Numbered from the stretch's first letter, positions 18,885 through 29,547 are shown. The stretch: DNA of 64,000 nt from Pseudomonas maioricensis (GCF_022790535.1 NZ_LOHG01000004.1:269326-333325), one strand, 5' to 3'. Translations and numbers: made by a program. The notes: generated from the sequence alone by a model not told the origin.

Positions 18885-20378
18885 ATGACCGTGCTCAAAG
18901 CACTTAAAAAGATGTTCGGAAAAAGCGAGGCTGAGCCGCTCGCCGCTGGCCCTGTTACTCCTTCCCCTGCCCCGCAAAGCAAGACTGAAGGCCACTCAAG
19001 GGATCGTAGCGCTGCAGCCACAGCACCTGCCCGCACCCGCGCAGACGTTAAAGAGCCGAGTGCACAGGCTGAAACGGCGGATCAGGCCGTTGCTGCCAAA
19101 CCCAAGCCTGAGCGTCCACGTCGCGAACGTGCGCCCAAGCCGGTCGTTACTCCCTGGAAACTGGAAGATTTCGTCGTCGAACCTCAGGAAGGCAAAACAC
19201 GCTTCCACGATTTCGCCCTCGCCCCGGAACTGATGCACGCGATTCAAGACCTTGGCTTCCCTTATTGCACGCCGATTCAGGCGCAGGTACTGGGTTTCAC
19301 GCTCAAAGGGCAGGACGCCATCGGCCGTGCGCAGACCGGTACCGGAAAGACCGCAGCGTTCCTGATCTCGATCATCTCGCAACTGACCCAGACACCGCCG
19401 CCCAAAGAGCGCTACATGGGCGAGCCTCGCGCACTGATCATCGCCCCGACCCGGGAACTGGTCGTGCAAATCGCCAAAGATGCTGCGGACCTGACCAAGT
19501 ACACCGACCTGAACGTTATGACGTTTGTGGGCGGGATGGACTTCGACAAGCAGCTCAAGCAGCTTGAAGCGCGTCATTGCGACATTCTGGTCGCCACTCC
19601 TGGCCGTCTGCTGGACTTCAACCAGCGCGGCGAAGTGCACCTGGACATGGTCGAAGTGATGGTTCTGGACGAAGCCGACCGCATGCTCGACATGGGCTTC
19701 ATCCCGCAGGTGCGCTCGATCATTCGTCAGACGCCACACAAAGGCGAACGGCAGACCCTGCTGTTTTCCGCGACCTTTACTGACGACGTGATGAACCTCG
19801 CCAAGCAATGGACAACCGAACCGGCCATCGTTGAAATCGAAGCCGAGAACGTCGCCAGCGAGAACGTCGAGCAGCACATTTACGCGGTCGCCGGTGCTGA
19901 CAAATACAAGCTGCTTTACAACCTGGTCACTGATAACGGCTGGGAGCGCGTGATGGTCTTTGCCAACCGCAAGGACGAAGTGCGTCGCATCGAAGAACGC
20001 CTGGTACGTGATGGCGTGAACGCCGCGCAACTGTCAGGCGATGTGCCGCAACACAAACGCATCAAGACGCTGGAAGGCTTCCGCGAAGGCAAGATTCGCG
20101 TACTGGTCGCCACGGATGTCGCCGGTCGCGGGATTCACATCGACGGTATCAGTCATGTGATCAACTTCACCCTGCCAGAAGTGCCGGATGACTACGTGCA
20201 TCGCATCGGGCGTACGGGCCGGGCGGGCGCAGCAGGCGTGTCGATCAGCTTCGCCGGTGAAGACGACTCTTATCAATTGCCCGCGATTGAAGAGAAACTG
20301 GGTCGCAAGATCAGCTGCGAAACACCGCCGACCGAGTTGTTGCGGGCAGTGGTGCGTAAGCCAGCACAGCCGGTTTAA
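18885..20378 (+). CDS. rhlB: DEAD-box ATP-dependent RNA helicase RhlB
   Basis: A 497-residue RNA helicase that acts in mRNA decay. The first 100 residues are a low-complexity Ala/Pro/charged extension. The two RecA domains follow: Q motif FPYCTPIQ, motif I AQTGTGKT (149-156), motif Ia APTREL, DEAD at 262-265, SAT in LLFSATF, and motif [12 protein letters not shown]. The N-terminal extension is typical of pseudomonad RhlB and longer than the E. coli enzyme. Start ATG at 18885. Confidence 0.93.
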   Translation: MTVLKALKKMFGKSEAEPLAAGPVTPSPAPQSKTEGHSRDRSAAATAPARTRADVKEPSAQAETADQAVAAKPKPERPRRERAPKPVVTPWKLEDFVVEPQEGKTRFHDFALAPELMHAIQDLGFPYCTPIQAQVLGFTLKGQDAIGRAQTGTGKTAAFLISIISQLTQTPPPKERYMGEPRALIIAPTRELVVQIAKDAADLTKYTDLNVMTFVGGMDFDKQLKQLEARHCDILVATPGRLLDFNQRGEVHLDMVEVMVLDEADRMLDMGFIPQVRSIIRQTPHKGERQTLLFSATFTDDVMNLAKQWTTEPAIVEIEAENVASENVEQHIYAVAGADKYKLLYNLVTDNGWERVMVFANRKDEVRRIEERLVRDGVNAAQLSGDVPQHKRIKTLEGFREGKIRVLVATDVAGRGIHIDGISHVINFTLPEVPDDYVHRIGRTGRAGAAGVSISFAGEDDSYQLPAIEEKLGRKISCETPPTELLRAVVRKPAQPV

Positions 20379-20393
20379 CAGCCTTGGCTGGAC

Positions 20394-20484
20394 CTGTAGG
20401 AGTGAGCTTGCTCGCGATAGCGGTACATCTGCCAAGACTTTGTTGACTGATACACCGCTATCGCGAGCAAGCTCACTCCTACAG
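20394..20484. repeat. REP-type inverted repeat (A family)
   Basis: Arms CTGTAGGAGTGAGCTTGCTC and complement, nearly perfect. It separates the convergent rhlB and moaE genes. Confidence 0.9.
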
Positions 20485-20504
20485 TTATTATTTCGGCTTC
20501 AGAC

Positions 20505-20954
20505 TTACTTCCAACGCCCCGCCGCTGCTTTATCACTCTCCCGCCCCTCGACCCACTTCGGCCCTTCTGACGTGTTTTCCTTCTTCCAGAACGGCGCACG
20601 GGTCTTGAGGTAGTCCATGACAAAATCACAGGCTTCGAAAGCGGCCTGACGATGCGCGCTGGCAACGCCGACAAACACGATCGGCTCACCCGGTTCCAGC
20701 GCGCCAACCCGATGCAGCACCTCCAGCCTCAGCAATGGCCAGCGCTGCTCAGCTTCAAGCACAATCTTGCCCAAGGCTTTTTCAGTCATACCGGGATAGT
20801 GCTCCAGGAACATGCCTGAGACTTCCCGCCCTTCGTTGAAGTCCCGCATGTAGCCCACAAAACTGACCACCGCGCCAATGCCAACGTTAGCTGCATGCAG
20901 AGCGTTGACTTCAAAGCCTGGATCGAACCGCTCTGACTGAACCCGAATAGCCAT
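20505..20954 (-). CDS. moaE: Molybdopterin synthase catalytic subunit MoaE
   Basis: A 149-residue large subunit of molybdopterin synthase, which inserts dithiolene sulfurs into cyclic pyranopterin. Conserved parts are GAVVSFVGYMRDFNEG, LEHYPGMTEKAL, VGVASAHRQAAFEAC and the active-site lysine region YLKTRAPFWKKE. It begins 2 bases after the moaD stop; moaC-moaD-moaE form one minus-strand operon. Confidence 0.96.
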   Translation of the reverse strand: MAIRVQSERFDPGFEVNALHAANVGIGAVVSFVGYMRDFNEGREVSGMFLEHYPGMTEKALGKIVLEAEQRWPLLRLEVLHRVGALEPGEPIVFVGVASAHRQAAFEACDFVMDYLKTRAPFWKKENTSEGPKWVEGRESDKAAAGRWK

Positions 20955-20956
20955 GA

Positions 20957-21202
20957 TCAGCCCCCGGTCACGGTTGGGAAAAAGGCTACTTCATCACCGG
21001 CCTGCAGGGGTTCGTCCAACTGACATAACTCCTGATTGCGAGCGCACATCAGGTTCTGCTCGGCCAATACCTGCCAAACCCCATCGCGCTCAAGCAAGTG
21101 CAGGCGCAGCGCATCAATACTGGCGAACTCGCCGTCGACCTGCTCGCTGTCGATACCCAGGGTTTCCCGGTAACGGGCGAAATACTGGACGGTGATGCTC
21201 AT
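20957..21202 (-). CDS. moaD: Molybdopterin synthase sulfur carrier subunit MoaD
   Basis: An 81-residue ubiquitin-like protein ending in the obligatory Gly-Gly (FPTVTGG), which is converted to a thiocarboxylate that donates sulfur. Its start overlaps the moaC stop by 4 bases, and moaE follows 2 bases after its end. Confidence 0.96.
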   Translation of the reverse strand: MSITVQYFARYRETLGIDSEQVDGEFASIDALRLHLLERDGVWQVLAEQNLMCARNQELCQLDEPLQAGDEVAFFPTVTGG

Positions 21203-21687
21203 GACACCTCCGATGCCGTGTCGTCGGCAATGAAGTGGCCGCTTTTTCCGCCAAGCTTTTCCAGCAAACGCACATTCTCGATGACCATGCCGCGGTCAAC
21301 CGCCTTGCACATGTCATAGATGGTCAACGCGGCAACGCTGGCAGCGGTCAGCGCCTCCATTTCCACACCGGTCTGCCCGGCCAGCTTGCAGCGGGCGACG
21401 ATGCGCACCGCGTCTTCACCTTCGGCGCTGAGTTCCACCTTGATGCTGGTCAGCATCAACGGGTGGCACAGCGGGATCAGATCACTGGTCTTCTTCGCCG
21501 CCTGAATACCGGCGATGCGCGCCACGGCGAAGACATCCCCTTTGGGATGCCCACCGCTGACGATCATTTGCAGGGTGTCGGGCAGCATACGGATTAATGC
21601 TTCGGCCACCGCCTCACGGGACGTCACGGCTTTATCAGTGACGTCGACCATATTGGCGCGACCTTGGGAATCGAGATGAGTGAGCAC
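21199..21687 (-). CDS. moaC: Cyclic pyranopterin monophosphate synthase MoaC
   Basis: A 162-residue enzyme of molybdenum-cofactor synthesis. The family motifs are [58 protein letters not shown] and [10 protein letters not shown]. The start is a GTG at 21687: it gives the canonical N-terminus and has AGGAG at a proper distance. The longer ATG-initiated frame runs into the repeat-rich upstream region. moaA and moaB are not in the window. Confidence 0.94.
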   Translation of the reverse strand: MLTHLDSQGRANMVDVTDKAVTSREAVAEALIRMLPDTLQMIVSGGHPKGDVFAVARIAGIQAAKKTSDLIPLCHPLMLTSIKVELSAEGEDAVRIVARCKLAGQTGVEMEALTAASVAALTIYDMCKAVDRGMVIENVRLLEKLGGKSGHFIADDTASEVS

Positions 21688-21756
21688 AGCGTTACTCCTG
21701 AACAGGAGCGGGGATTGTAAACCTAAACAAAGCAACCGACAGGGCATGAAACAATT

Positions 21757-21846
21757 GTGGGAGCGGATTCATCCGCGAAGAGGCTATCCCAACCGACACA
21801 TTTATGTGCCTGAAACGGCCTCTTCGCGAATGAATTCGCTCCCACG
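21757..21846. repeat. REP-type inverted repeat (C family)
   Basis: Arms GTGGGAGCGGATTCATCCGC and CGCGAATGAATTCGCTCCCA. Located between moaC and the phoH-like gene. Confidence 0.85.
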
Positions 21847-21864
21847 GGTGGGGATCTTCAATGC

Positions 21865-23259
21865 TTACAAGTGCGACTCCGCATATTCGGCCAGGATTGA
21901 GCGTGGCACGCCTTGCAGGGAGATGTGCACGCCGTTCGGGAAGTCTTTGAAGCGCTCCGTCAGGTAGGTCAGCCCCGAGCTGGTGGCCGACAGGTAAGGA
22001 GTATCGATCTGTGCAAGGTTGCCCAGACAGACCACTTTTGAACCAGCGCCCGCACGGGTGATGATGGTTTTCATCTGGTGCGGGGTCAGGTTCTGACATT
22101 CATCGATCAAAATCAGGCTTTGCTGGAAGCTGCGACCCCGTATGTAGTTGAGGGATTTGAACTGCAACGGCACTTTGCTGAGGATGTAATCGACGCTGCC
22201 ATGGGTGTTCTCGTCATCCATATGCAGCGCTTCAAGGTTGTCGGTAATGGCGCCTAGCCAAGGCTCCATTTTTTCCGCTTCAGTGCCCGGCAGGAAGCCG
22301 ATTTCCTGGTCAAGACCCTGCACACTCCGCGTGGCGATGATGCGCCGATAACGCTTGCTGACCATGGTCTGCTCAATCGCAGCGGCCAGCGCCAGAATGG
22401 TTTTACCTGAACCGGCTGCGCCAGACAGGTTGACCAAATGGATATCCGGGTCAAGCAAGGCAAACAATGCCAACCCCTGATAGATATCGCGCGGCTTGAG
22501 CCCCCAGGCCTCCTGATGCAGCAATGGCTCCTGATGCATGTCCAGAATCATCAGTTCGTCGGCCTTGACGCCTTTGACCCAGCCGACAAAACCCTGCTCG
22601 TCGATGATGAACTCGTTGATATGAACAGCGGGCAGTTGCTCAGCAAGCTGCACGCGGTGCCAGGTACGGCCGTGATCCTGACGGGTGTCGACCTTGCTGA
22701 CCCGGTCCCAGAATGAGCCAGTCACGTTGTGGTAACCACGGGACAGCATCGACACGTCGTCGACCAGTTGGTCGGTGCTGTAGTCTTCGGCAGCAATACC
22801 ACAGGCTCGCGCCTTGAGCCGCATGTTGATGTCTTTGGTGACCAGCACAAGACGCAAGTCCTTGTCGCGCGCATGCAGGTCGATCAACTGGTTGATGATG
22901 ATGTTGTCGTTCAGGTGTTCAGGCAGAAGGCTGTTGGGCTCCTCGCGCTTGCTCATCATGATCGACAGAAAGCCTTTGAACACGCCGGTGCCACGGTCGA
23001 TCGGTACGCCCTTCTCGACTTCTTCAGGCGTAGCTTCGCCCAGAGTCTTGTCAATAAGGCGGATGGCTTGACGGCATTCGGCAGCAACCGAATGTTTACC
23101 GGCTTTGAGCTTGTCCAGCTCTTCCAGCACGGTCATGGGGATGGCGACGCGGTGTTCTTCGAAGTTCAGCAGGGCATTTGGATCGTGAATCAGTACGTTG
23201 GTATCGAGCACGTAAAGGATTGGCTGGTTAGAAGAAGGGGTGCGTCCGTGATCATCCAT
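21865..23259 (-). CDS. PIN domain-PhoH family ATPase (YlaK-like)
   Basis: A 464-residue fusion. The N-terminal PIN ribonuclease domain (residues about 14-160) carries the acidic residue of VLDTNVLIHD, E46/E47 in VLEELDKLK, and the VLVTKDINMRLKA segment. The C-terminal PhoH ATPase domain (about 255-464) has Walker A GAAGSGKT (280-287) and a Walker B-like LILIDECQN. PIN-PhoH proteins of mycobacteria act as RNA helicase/RNases. No toxin-antitoxin partner is seen next to it. Confidence 0.92.
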   Translation of the reverse strand: MDDHGRTPSSNQPILYVLDTNVLIHDPNALLNFEEHRVAIPMTVLEELDKLKAGKHSVAAECRQAIRLIDKTLGEATPEEVEKGVPIDRGTGVFKGFLSIMMSKREEPNSLLPEHLNDNIIINQLIDLHARDKDLRLVLVTKDINMRLKARACGIAAEDYSTDQLVDDVSMLSRGYHNVTGSFWDRVSKVDTRQDHGRTWHRVQLAEQLPAVHINEFIIDEQGFVGWVKGVKADELMILDMHQEPLLHQEAWGLKPRDIYQGLALFALLDPDIHLVNLSGAAGSGKTILALAAAIEQTMVSKRYRRIIATRSVQGLDQEIGFLPGTEAEKMEPWLGAITDNLEALHMDDENTHGSVDYILSKVPLQFKSLNYIRGRSFQQSLILIDECQNLTPHQMKTIITRAGAGSKVVCLGNLAQIDTPYLSATSSGLTYLTERFKDFPNGVHISLQGVPRSILAEYAESHL

Positions 23260-23590
23260 ACTCGCTCACCTTTATAAAAGCCAGGCGACGCAGATTACTC
23301 AAACTGCGCCACGAAAAGGCCGCCGGGCTCTCTCCTTAAGGCAGGAGAGAATTGCTCAAGGTGGAGTCTTGGAGGACGCCACCTGTGTTGCAGGTTTCGG
23401 CGGTCTGATAGTGGTAATACCGCAAAACCCATGACAGAAAAAAGCTCTTTGACACTTTTTTGAAGTTTATTTCACAGTATGACGAATAGCCCTTGGCGAC
23501 CTGCGCCAGCCCGTTTACAGTCGGAAGTCCGCCCCACCCGAAATCCTCCGAAAATTCGCACACCGCCTGCTCTGAAATCAACGCAATCCC
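23260..23590. other. Intergenic region without recognised gene
   Basis: A 331-base gap upstream of the phoH-like gene and downstream of the deacetylase-like gene. It presumably holds the phoH-like promoter. An 81-codon minus-strand frame is present, but its composition gives no support for coding. I see no hairpin terminator or repeat. Confidence 0.5.
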
Positions 23591-24748
23591 TTATTCTGCG
23601 GGCCTTTCAGGGATATTGTGACAATCATCCCAAATCAACTCGCTTTGCGCGGTGCTTGCCATCAACAACGGTACTGCTGACTGCACCCGGGCACTGGCGT
23701 CATGAAACACCACTGTCCCGCGCCGCCACAGCAACATCAGGCTCACCACCCGGTCGGTGATTTGCTCGGACGTCAGGCGGCCGTTGCTGTCTTGTGCGTC
23801 GATGTTCCACAACGACACCCGCAGATTCTGATCACGGAAGAACTGCCCGCTGTCAGCGCGGCGATGGCCATACGGCGGACGAAACAGCGGGATGAAGTTG
23901 TCGGGTAACAACTGCTGAGTCAGCGCCTCGCTGCGCAATACAGAGCTTTGCCATTCCAGCCACTGGCTATGGGAGCGATACTCCCAGCCCTGAATGCCCA
24001 CACACTGCAGACGGTACAAAGACTGCAAGGCGGTGCCCGCAGTGGCGGCCAGACGGTCTTGCAGGTTTTTGCCCAACACAAAGAACGTCGCGTTCATTTT
24101 TTGCTGGCGCATGAAATCAGCCAGCCAGTCGGTGCCGCCGTCAGCGCCGGTGGGACCACTTTCGAAATTAAGCTGGAAAGTACGATCCGGCATGTTATCG
24201 CCGCTCAGCTCATCAGAGTTATAAAGGGCGATTTCACTGCTGGTCTGCGGGAAGAGTGCTGCCAGGTACATCAGCTCATTGAGATAGCGCTCATTAAAGG
24301 CCGCGCTCGGCGCAGCCCAGTTGGCGTAGAACGAGTCGCCAGCGATAGTGAACTCTTCAGCCCGCTGACGCAGTTGATCCATGTCTTCGACCAGCACGCA
24401 GAAAGACGCATCCTGAGCGCAGCTCTGCTGAGCATTCTGGTAGCCCTCCAGCAGGCGATTCCAGAGACGCTGCCGCAGCAGGTTCAATGACGGCACATTG
24501 ATGTATCTGAGCCCAAGGCGGCGCTTGAGGGTCTCCTCATCCAGCTGCTCGCTGAGCCAAAGCTCATGGGCGAAGCCGAGGATCTGCGCGCGTGAAGCCA
24601 CATCGAACAGGCCGGGGGATTCCAGCCGTTCCGGCCAGAGGCTACGGTCAATAGTCGCCACCGGCGGCAACGCCGCATTGGCCTGCACCCAGAACAGACA
24701 CGCGCAAACTGCTAGAAACTTACGCAACACCAATCGCTCCCTGAACAT
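23591..24748 (-). CDS. Polysaccharide deacetylase-like (NodB) secreted protein, active site degenerate
   Basis: A 385-residue exported protein; the signal peptide spans about residues 1-26 (FLAVCACLFWVQANA). Residues about 190-370 show the NodB outline: FQLNFESGPTGADGGTDWLA, NATFFVLGKNL, EYRSHSQWLEW, LFRPPYGHRR, VSLWNIDAQD and GTVVFHDA. In motif 1 the usual Phe-Asp-Asp-Gly is Phe-Glu-Ser-Gly. The second histidine of motif 2 (HxxxH) is replaced. Motif 3 RPPYG is intact. A deacetylase function is therefore doubtful; a carbohydrate-binding role is possible. The N-terminal 170 residues match no family I know. Confidence 0.78.
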   Translation of the reverse strand: MFRERLVLRKFLAVCACLFWVQANAALPPVATIDRSLWPERLESPGLFDVASRAQILGFAHELWLSEQLDEETLKRRLGLRYINVPSLNLLRQRLWNRLLEGYQNAQQSCAQDASFCVLVEDMDQLRQRAEEFTIAGDSFYANWAAPSAAFNERYLNELMYLAALFPQTSSEIALYNSDELSGDNMPDRTFQLNFESGPTGADGGTDWLADFMRQQKMNATFFVLGKNLQDRLAATAGTALQSLYRLQCVGIQGWEYRSHSQWLEWQSSVLRSEALTQQLLPDNFIPLFRPPYGHRRADSGQFFRDQNLRVSLWNIDAQDSNGRLTSEQITDRVVSLMLLWRRGTVVFHDASARVQSAVPLLMASTAQSELIWDDCHNIPERPAE

Positions 24749-25048
24749 GAACCCGGATTAGCGCCGCACTATAGCTGATATGAGTAGAGTGGCTGATATC
24801 CAGGCCGATACAAATGCGTCCGCGTGCCCCTGAAACGGCGCAGCCCGGTAGGCGAACCTGTTCGCGAGGCGGTGTGCCTGAAGAACCGCGCCAGCCCTCT
24901 CGCCAACAAATTGCCTCCCACCTGAACCGGGCGACGCGGCGCCCTACAACCTTGCGCCTCATTTCAAATCACACACCTATCACCGTCATAGCTGGAGTCA
25001 GGCTCCAACAATCCCTAGAATCCCCCAACGATTAAAGGAGACAACCCT

Positions 25049-25828
25049 ATGCTGATGGTGATTTCCCCGGCAAAAACACTTGATTTCGACACCCCGCCGA
25101 CGACCGAGCGCTTCACCCAGCCACAGTACCTGGACCATTCCCAGGAACTGATCCAGATACTGCGTGAATTGACGCCTGCGCAGATCGGCGAGCTGATGCA
25201 CCTCTCGGACAAGCTCTCAGGCCTGAATGCCGCCCGCTTCGGCAGCTGGACACCCGCATTTACTCCCGAGAACGCCAAGCAGGCCTTGCTGGCGTTTAAA
25301 GGCGACGTTTATACCGGTCTGCAAGCGGAAACCCTCAGCGACGCCGAACTCAGCTATGCCCAGGACCATCTGCGTATGCTGTCCGGGCTTTACGGCTTGC
25401 TGCGCCCGCTGGACTTGATGCAGCCCTATCGGCTGGAAATGGGCACCAAACTGGTGAACGCCCGAGGCAAGGATCTGTATGCGTTCTGGGGCACGCGTAT
25501 CAGTGAATGGCTGAACGAGGCGCTCGCGGAACAAGGCGACGACCTGCTGCTGAACCTGGCGTCCAACGAGTATTTCTCAGCGGTTAAACGCTCGGCGTTG
25601 AACGCACGCATCATCGATACCGATTTCAAGGACCTGAAAAACGGCCAATACAAGATCATCAGCTTCTACGCCAAGAAGGCTCGCGGCATGATGAGCCGCT
25701 TTGTGATCTCGGAAAAAATCAACACGCCGGATGCACTTAAACAGTTCGATGTCGGTGGCTACCGCTACAGCAGCGAACAGTCCACGGCGACCAAATTAGT
25801 GTTCCTGCGCGATACTCCCGACGCATAA
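25049..25828 (+). CDS. yaaA: Peroxide stress protein YaaA
   Basis: A 259-residue cytoplasmic protein of the YaaA/DUF328 family that lowers free intracellular iron during peroxide stress. It begins [16 protein letters not shown] and contains [46 protein letters not shown] and [13 protein letters not shown]. Length is standard. An AAAGGAG ribosome site precedes the start. Confidence 0.96.
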   Translation: MLMVISPAKTLDFDTPPTTERFTQPQYLDHSQELIQILRELTPAQIGELMHLSDKLSGLNAARFGSWTPAFTPENAKQALLAFKGDVYTGLQAETLSDAELSYAQDHLRMLSGLYGLLRPLDLMQPYRLEMGTKLVNARGKDLYAFWGTRISEWLNEALAEQGDDLLLNLASNEYFSAVKRSALNARIIDTDFKDLKNGQYKIISFYAKKARGMMSRFVISEKINTPDALKQFDVGGYRYSSEQSTATKLVFLRDTPDA

Positions 25829-26137
25829 AACGGTCCTGCCAGGCGTGAATCCCCTCCTGATCGCGCCTTTTCTCCCCCTTGCACCATCGTGCAATTTGCG
25901 ATTTGCCAACTTACTGTCGTCAGGTTTATGACGCATTTTTTTAGTTGGCGATTTTCTCAAAAAATTAACAAATTTTTTGCGTACTAGCCTTTGGCTTTTC
26001 ACTGGTAGTGGCACTGTCACACCCACTTAACGGGAGCGCTTGAGAACTAAGGGCTTCAGAGCAGGTGACATCAATGTGCAACTACGCGATCAGGACGCGT
26101 AAAAAAAGAAATTCTCAAAAAGAGGACGAGTGGCCCG

Positions 26138-26165
26138 GAACTTATCCCGAAACCAGACGCTCCTA
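26138..26165 (+). promoter_or_regulatory. AlgU (sigma-22)-type promoter of algD
   Basis: -35 GAACTT (26138-26143), 17-base spacer, -10 TCCTA (26161-26165). The sequence closely matches the P. aeruginosa algD promoter, with the same GGAACTT start and the same TCCTA box and spacing. It sits about 480 bases upstream of algD, so the leader is long. The flanking stretch from 25829 holds A/T-rich tracts and no gene. Confidence 0.8.
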
Positions 26166-26171
26166 CATCCC

Positions 26172-26642
26172 GTAACAATTCTCGTCATCCTTGTGAGAGA
26201 TCACTTACAAGCGACGTAGAAAATCCGGAAGTTGCCGTTTAATACACTGACCTTAGGATCAGCGGCGGTAGAGACTCAGGAGATTGAATCACCGCTATAC
26301 GCCTTAGTCGTTTGGCAAAGCACTGTTCAAGTGCATAGCGCAATAATGAGGCATGGCAGCCGAGGCTCTGGCCCGGGCCTGTCAGCCACAAGCTTGCGAT
26401 AGCACCAAAGGAGTGGTTTACCACATCCCAGAGCAAGGCCCTGAGGCTGTTACAGCCAGGTTACTTGCCGTTCAAGACTCAGCAGTATTTGAGATTGCCT
26501 TAGTTACTTCTGGCACTCACCTTTTTTAAATATGCCTGCGCTTGTTGTGAGACTTCTTCAAGTCACACTTTCGAGTGCGCGATAACTGCTGGCCAAAATT
26601 AATATCCAGCCAACTTATGGCGTGTAAATCGAGGAGAGTACG
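26172..26642 (+). promoter_or_regulatory. Long untranslated leader of algD
   Basis: About 470 bases lie between the predicted transcription start and algD, with no credible ORF. A strong ribosome site, GAGGAGAG, ends it just before 26643. In P. aeruginosa the algD leader is also several hundred bases long and is a target of post-transcriptional control; the same is inferred here. Confidence 0.6.
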
Positions 26643-27959
26643 ATGCGTATCAGCATCTTTGGTTTGGGTTATGTCGGTGCAGTCTGTGCCGGTTGCCTTT
26701 CAGCGCGGGGTCATGACGTTGTTGGTGTGGATATCTCTGCTGCCAAGATCGACCTTATCAATAACGGCAAATCGCCAATCGTAGAACCTGGTCTGGGCGA
26801 GCTCCTGGACAAGGGCATTCGTACCGGCAAGCTGCGCGGCACCACGGATTTCTCCGAGGCCATCCGCGCCACTGACGTGTCGATGATTTGCGTCGGTACA
26901 CCGAGCAAGAAGAACGGCGACCTGGAACTCGATTTCATCGAATCCGTTTGCCGCGAAATCGGCTTCGTACTGCGTGAAAAAGACACTCGCCACACTATCG
27001 TTGTGCGCAGCACGGTTCTGCCAGGCACTGTTGCCAACGTAGTGATCCCTATCCTCGAAGACTGCTCCGGCAAGAAAGCCGGTGTCGACTTCGGCGTTGC
27101 AGTGAACCCTGAGTTCCTGCGCGAAAGCACTGCGATCAAAGATTACGATCACCCGCCAATGACCGTTATCGGCGAGTTCGATAAAGCCTCCGGCGACGTG
27201 CTGCAAGCCCTGTACGAAGAACTCGACGCACCGGTTATCCGCAAGGACATCGCCGTTGCCGAGATGATCAAGTACACCTGCAACGTGTGGCACGCCACCA
27301 AGGTCACTTTCGCCAACGAAATCGGCAACATTGCCAAAGCGTGCGGCGTCGATGGTCGTGAAGTGATGGAAGTGGTCTGCCAGGACAAGCAACTGAACCT
27401 GTCCCAGTACTACATGCGTCCAGGCTTCGCTTTCGGCGGCTCCTGCCTGCCAAAAGACGTCCGTGCCCTGACCTACCGTGCTGGCAGCCTGGATGTTGAA
27501 GCGCCTCTGCTCAACTCGCTGATGCGCAGCAACGTCTCCCAGGTTCAGAACGCTTTCGACATCGTGGCGTCTCACGACACTCGCAAAGTCGCGCTGATGG
27601 GTCTGAGCTTCAAGGCCGGTACTGACGACCTGCGTGAAAGCCCGCTGGTAGAGCTGGCTGAAATGCTGATCGGTAAAGGCTTCGAGCTGAGCATCTTCGA
27701 CAGCAACGTTGAATACGCTCGTGTTCACGGTGCGAACAAAGACTACATCGAATCGAAGATCCCTCACGTTTCGTCCCTGCTCAACTCGGACTTCGATGCA
27801 GTCATCGAAAACGCCGACGTGATCATTCTGGGCAACCGTGATGAGCGCTTCCGTGCGCTGGCCGACAAGGCTCCAGCGGGCAAGCAGATTGTGGACCTGG
27901 TCGGCTTCATGACCACCACCACTGCCGAGAACGATAGCGCTGAAGGTATCTGCTGGTAA
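26643..27959 (+). CDS. algD: GDP-mannose 6-dehydrogenase
   Basis: A 438-residue cytoplasmic enzyme that oxidises GDP-mannose to GDP-mannuronic acid with NAD, the committed step of alginate synthesis. The N-terminal Rossmann motif is [11 protein letters not shown] (7-17). The catalytic cysteine is C268 in [13 protein letters not shown], at the same position as in P. aeruginosa. The C-terminal domain carries [16 protein letters not shown]. First gene of the operon. Confidence 0.98.
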   Translation: MRISIFGLGYVGAVCAGCLSARGHDVVGVDISAAKIDLINNGKSPIVEPGLGELLDKGIRTGKLRGTTDFSEAIRATDVSMICVGTPSKKNGDLELDFIESVCREIGFVLREKDTRHTIVVRSTVLPGTVANVVIPILEDCSGKKAGVDFGVAVNPEFLRESTAIKDYDHPPMTVIGEFDKASGDVLQALYEELDAPVIRKDIAVAEMIKYTCNVWHATKVTFANEIGNIAKACGVDGREVMEVVCQDKQLNLSQYYMRPGFAFGGSCLPKDVRALTYRAGSLDVEAPLLNSLMRSNVSQVQNAFDIVASHDTRKVALMGLSFKAGTDDLRESPLVELAEMLIGKGFELSIFDSNVEYARVHGANKDYIESKIPHVSSLLNSDFDAVIENADVIILGNRDERFRALADKAPAGKQIVDLVGFMTTTTAENDSAEGICW

Positions 27960-27962
27960 ACC

Positions 27963-28046
27963 AGCTGCAAGCTACAAGCTTCAAGCGGCAAGCCAAAAGT
28001 TCAAGCTGCAACCCCCACTTGGGGCTTGCAGCTTGAAGCTTGCAAC
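27963..28046. repeat. Inverted repeat between algD and alg8
   Basis: Arms GCTGCAAGCTACAAGCTTCA and GCTTGCAGCTTGAAGCTTGC form a long imperfect dyad rich in the unit GCTTGCAGCTTGAAGC. It occupies almost the whole 106-base gap. It could form a stable mRNA hairpin that adjusts expression after algD. Confidence 0.75.
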
Positions 28047-28065
28047 TGACCTAGGGATACCAGAT

Positions 28066-29547
28066 ATGCACAGGCTAAAACATGGCCTTCTACAGGCCGC
28101 AGGTTGGTTGTTCTACCTGAGTTTATTAGGGGCACTCGCCACCGCGCTGCCTACCAGTATCTTTGACTCACAGTCGAAGAACTTTATTTTCCTGATTGGC
28201 GCCGTTGGCATCTGGCGCTACTCAATGGGCGCTACGCACTTTGTGCGCGGCATGATCTTTCTCTACATCGTGTATCCACACTTGCGTCGCAAAGTGCGCA
28301 AGCTGGGCAAATCGGCGGACCCGTCTCACGTGTTCCTGATGGTCACCAGCTTTCGTATTGATGCGCTGACCACCGCTCAGGTGTACAGCTCGGTGATTCG
28401 CGAAGCCATTGAGTGCGGCTTCCCGACCACCGTTGTTTGCTCCCTGGTAGAAATGTCAGATGAGCTGCTGGTCAAAGCGATGTGGGAAAAGGCCAATCCG
28501 CCTGCGCACGTCAAACTGGACTTCGTACGGATTGCCGGTACCGGTAAACGTGACGGTCTGGCATTCGGCTTCCGGGCTATTTCCCGTCACATGCCGGATG
28601 ACCGTGCAGTTGTTGCCGTGATCGACGGCGACACCGTGCTGTCTGAAGGTGTCGTGCGCAAAACCGTTCCGTGGTTCCAGCTGTTCGGCAATGTCGGCGG
28701 CCTGACCACCAACGAATTCTGCGAAGTCCGTGGCGGCTACATCATGAGCGAGTGGCACAAACTGCGCTTTGCTCAGCGTCACATCAACATGTGCTCGATG
28801 GCCCTGTCCAAGCGCGTACTGACCATGACCGGTCGTATGTCGGTGTTTCGCGCGACCGTCGTGACCGACCCGGAATTCATCGCCGACGTTGAGAGCGACT
28901 CGTTGCACCACTGGCGTCTGGGTACGTTCAAGTTCCTGACCGGTGATGACAAGTCCAGCTGGTTCAGCCTGATGCGCCTTGGCTACGACACGTTCTACGT
29001 GCCGGACGCAGCGATCAATACCGTTGAACACCCGCCTGAGAAAAGCTTCCTCAAGGCCAGCCGCAAACTGATGTATCGCTGGTACGGCAACAACCTGCGT
29101 CAGAACTCGCGTGCACTGGGTTTGGGCGTTCGTCGTCTGGGCGTCTTCACCAGCATCGTGCTGTTCGACCAGCGTGTGTCGATGTGGACCTCCATTCTGG
29201 GTCTTACCGTCGCGATCATCGCCAGCTTCAAATACGGCGGCATGTTCATCCTCATGTACCTGCTGTGGATCGGCATCACCCGCCTGATCCTGACCCTTCT
29301 TTTGTCCTGCTCGGGACACAAGATCGGCCCGGCCTACCCCGTGATTCTTTATTACAACCAGATCGTCGGCGCACTGATGAAAATCTACGTTTTCTTCCGC
29401 CTGGACCGCCAGTCCTGGACGCGCCAAGACACCAAACTCAGCCGCGACATGGCCAGTTTCCAGGGTTGGTTCAACACCTGGTCATCCCGAACCATGACTT
29501 TCTCGGCTGGCACCATCTTCGTCGCAGTGCTGTTGACGATGGTTTAA
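28066..29547 (+). CDS. alg8: Alginate polymerase subunit Alg8
   Basis: A 493-residue inner-membrane family-2 glycosyltransferase that polymerises mannuronate from GDP-mannuronate. N-terminal helices (about 10-70) precede a cytoplasmic GT2 domain with [21 protein letters not shown] and the YRWYGNN segment. Several helices follow from about 370 onward. The ATG at 28066 (MHRLKHGLL) is chosen over a TTG inside the repeat. It works together with Alg44. Confidence 0.97.
   Translation: MHRLKHGLLQAAGWLFYLSLLGALATALPTSIFDSQSKNFIFLIGAVGIWRYSMGATHFVRGMIFLYIVYPHLRRKVRKLGKSADPSHVFLMVTSFRIDALTTAQVYSSVIREAIECGFPTTVVCSLVEMSDELLVKAMWEKANPPAHVKLDFVRIAGTGKRDGLAFGFRAISRHMPDDRAVVAVIDGDTVLSEGVVRKTVPWFQLFGNVGGLTTNEFCEVRGGYIMSEWHKLRFAQRHINMCSMALSKRVLTMTGRMSVFRATVVTDPEFIADVESDSLHHWRLGTFKFLTGDDKSSWFSLMRLGYDTFYVPDAAINTVEHPPEKSFLKASRKLMYRWYGNNLRQNSRALGLGVRRLGVFTSIVLFDQRVSMWTSILGLTVAIIASFKYGGMFILMYLLWIGITRLILTLLLSCSGHKIGPAYPVILYYNQIVGALMKIYVFFRLDRQSWTRQDTKLSRDMASFQGWFNTWSSRTMTFSAGTIFVAVLLTMV

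Noticed and set aside
21865..23259. PIN-PhoH gene as the toxin half of a toxin-antitoxin pair
   Set aside because: No small antitoxin gene precedes it; the PIN-PhoH fusion is a common chromosomal protein in proteobacteria.
22814..23277. Frames antisense to the phoH-like gene
   Set aside because: Shadows of the coding strand without independent support.
26172..26642. Possible small RNA or short gene inside the algD leader
   Set aside because: I see no terminator or ribosome-site-supported frame that would separate it from the algD transcript.
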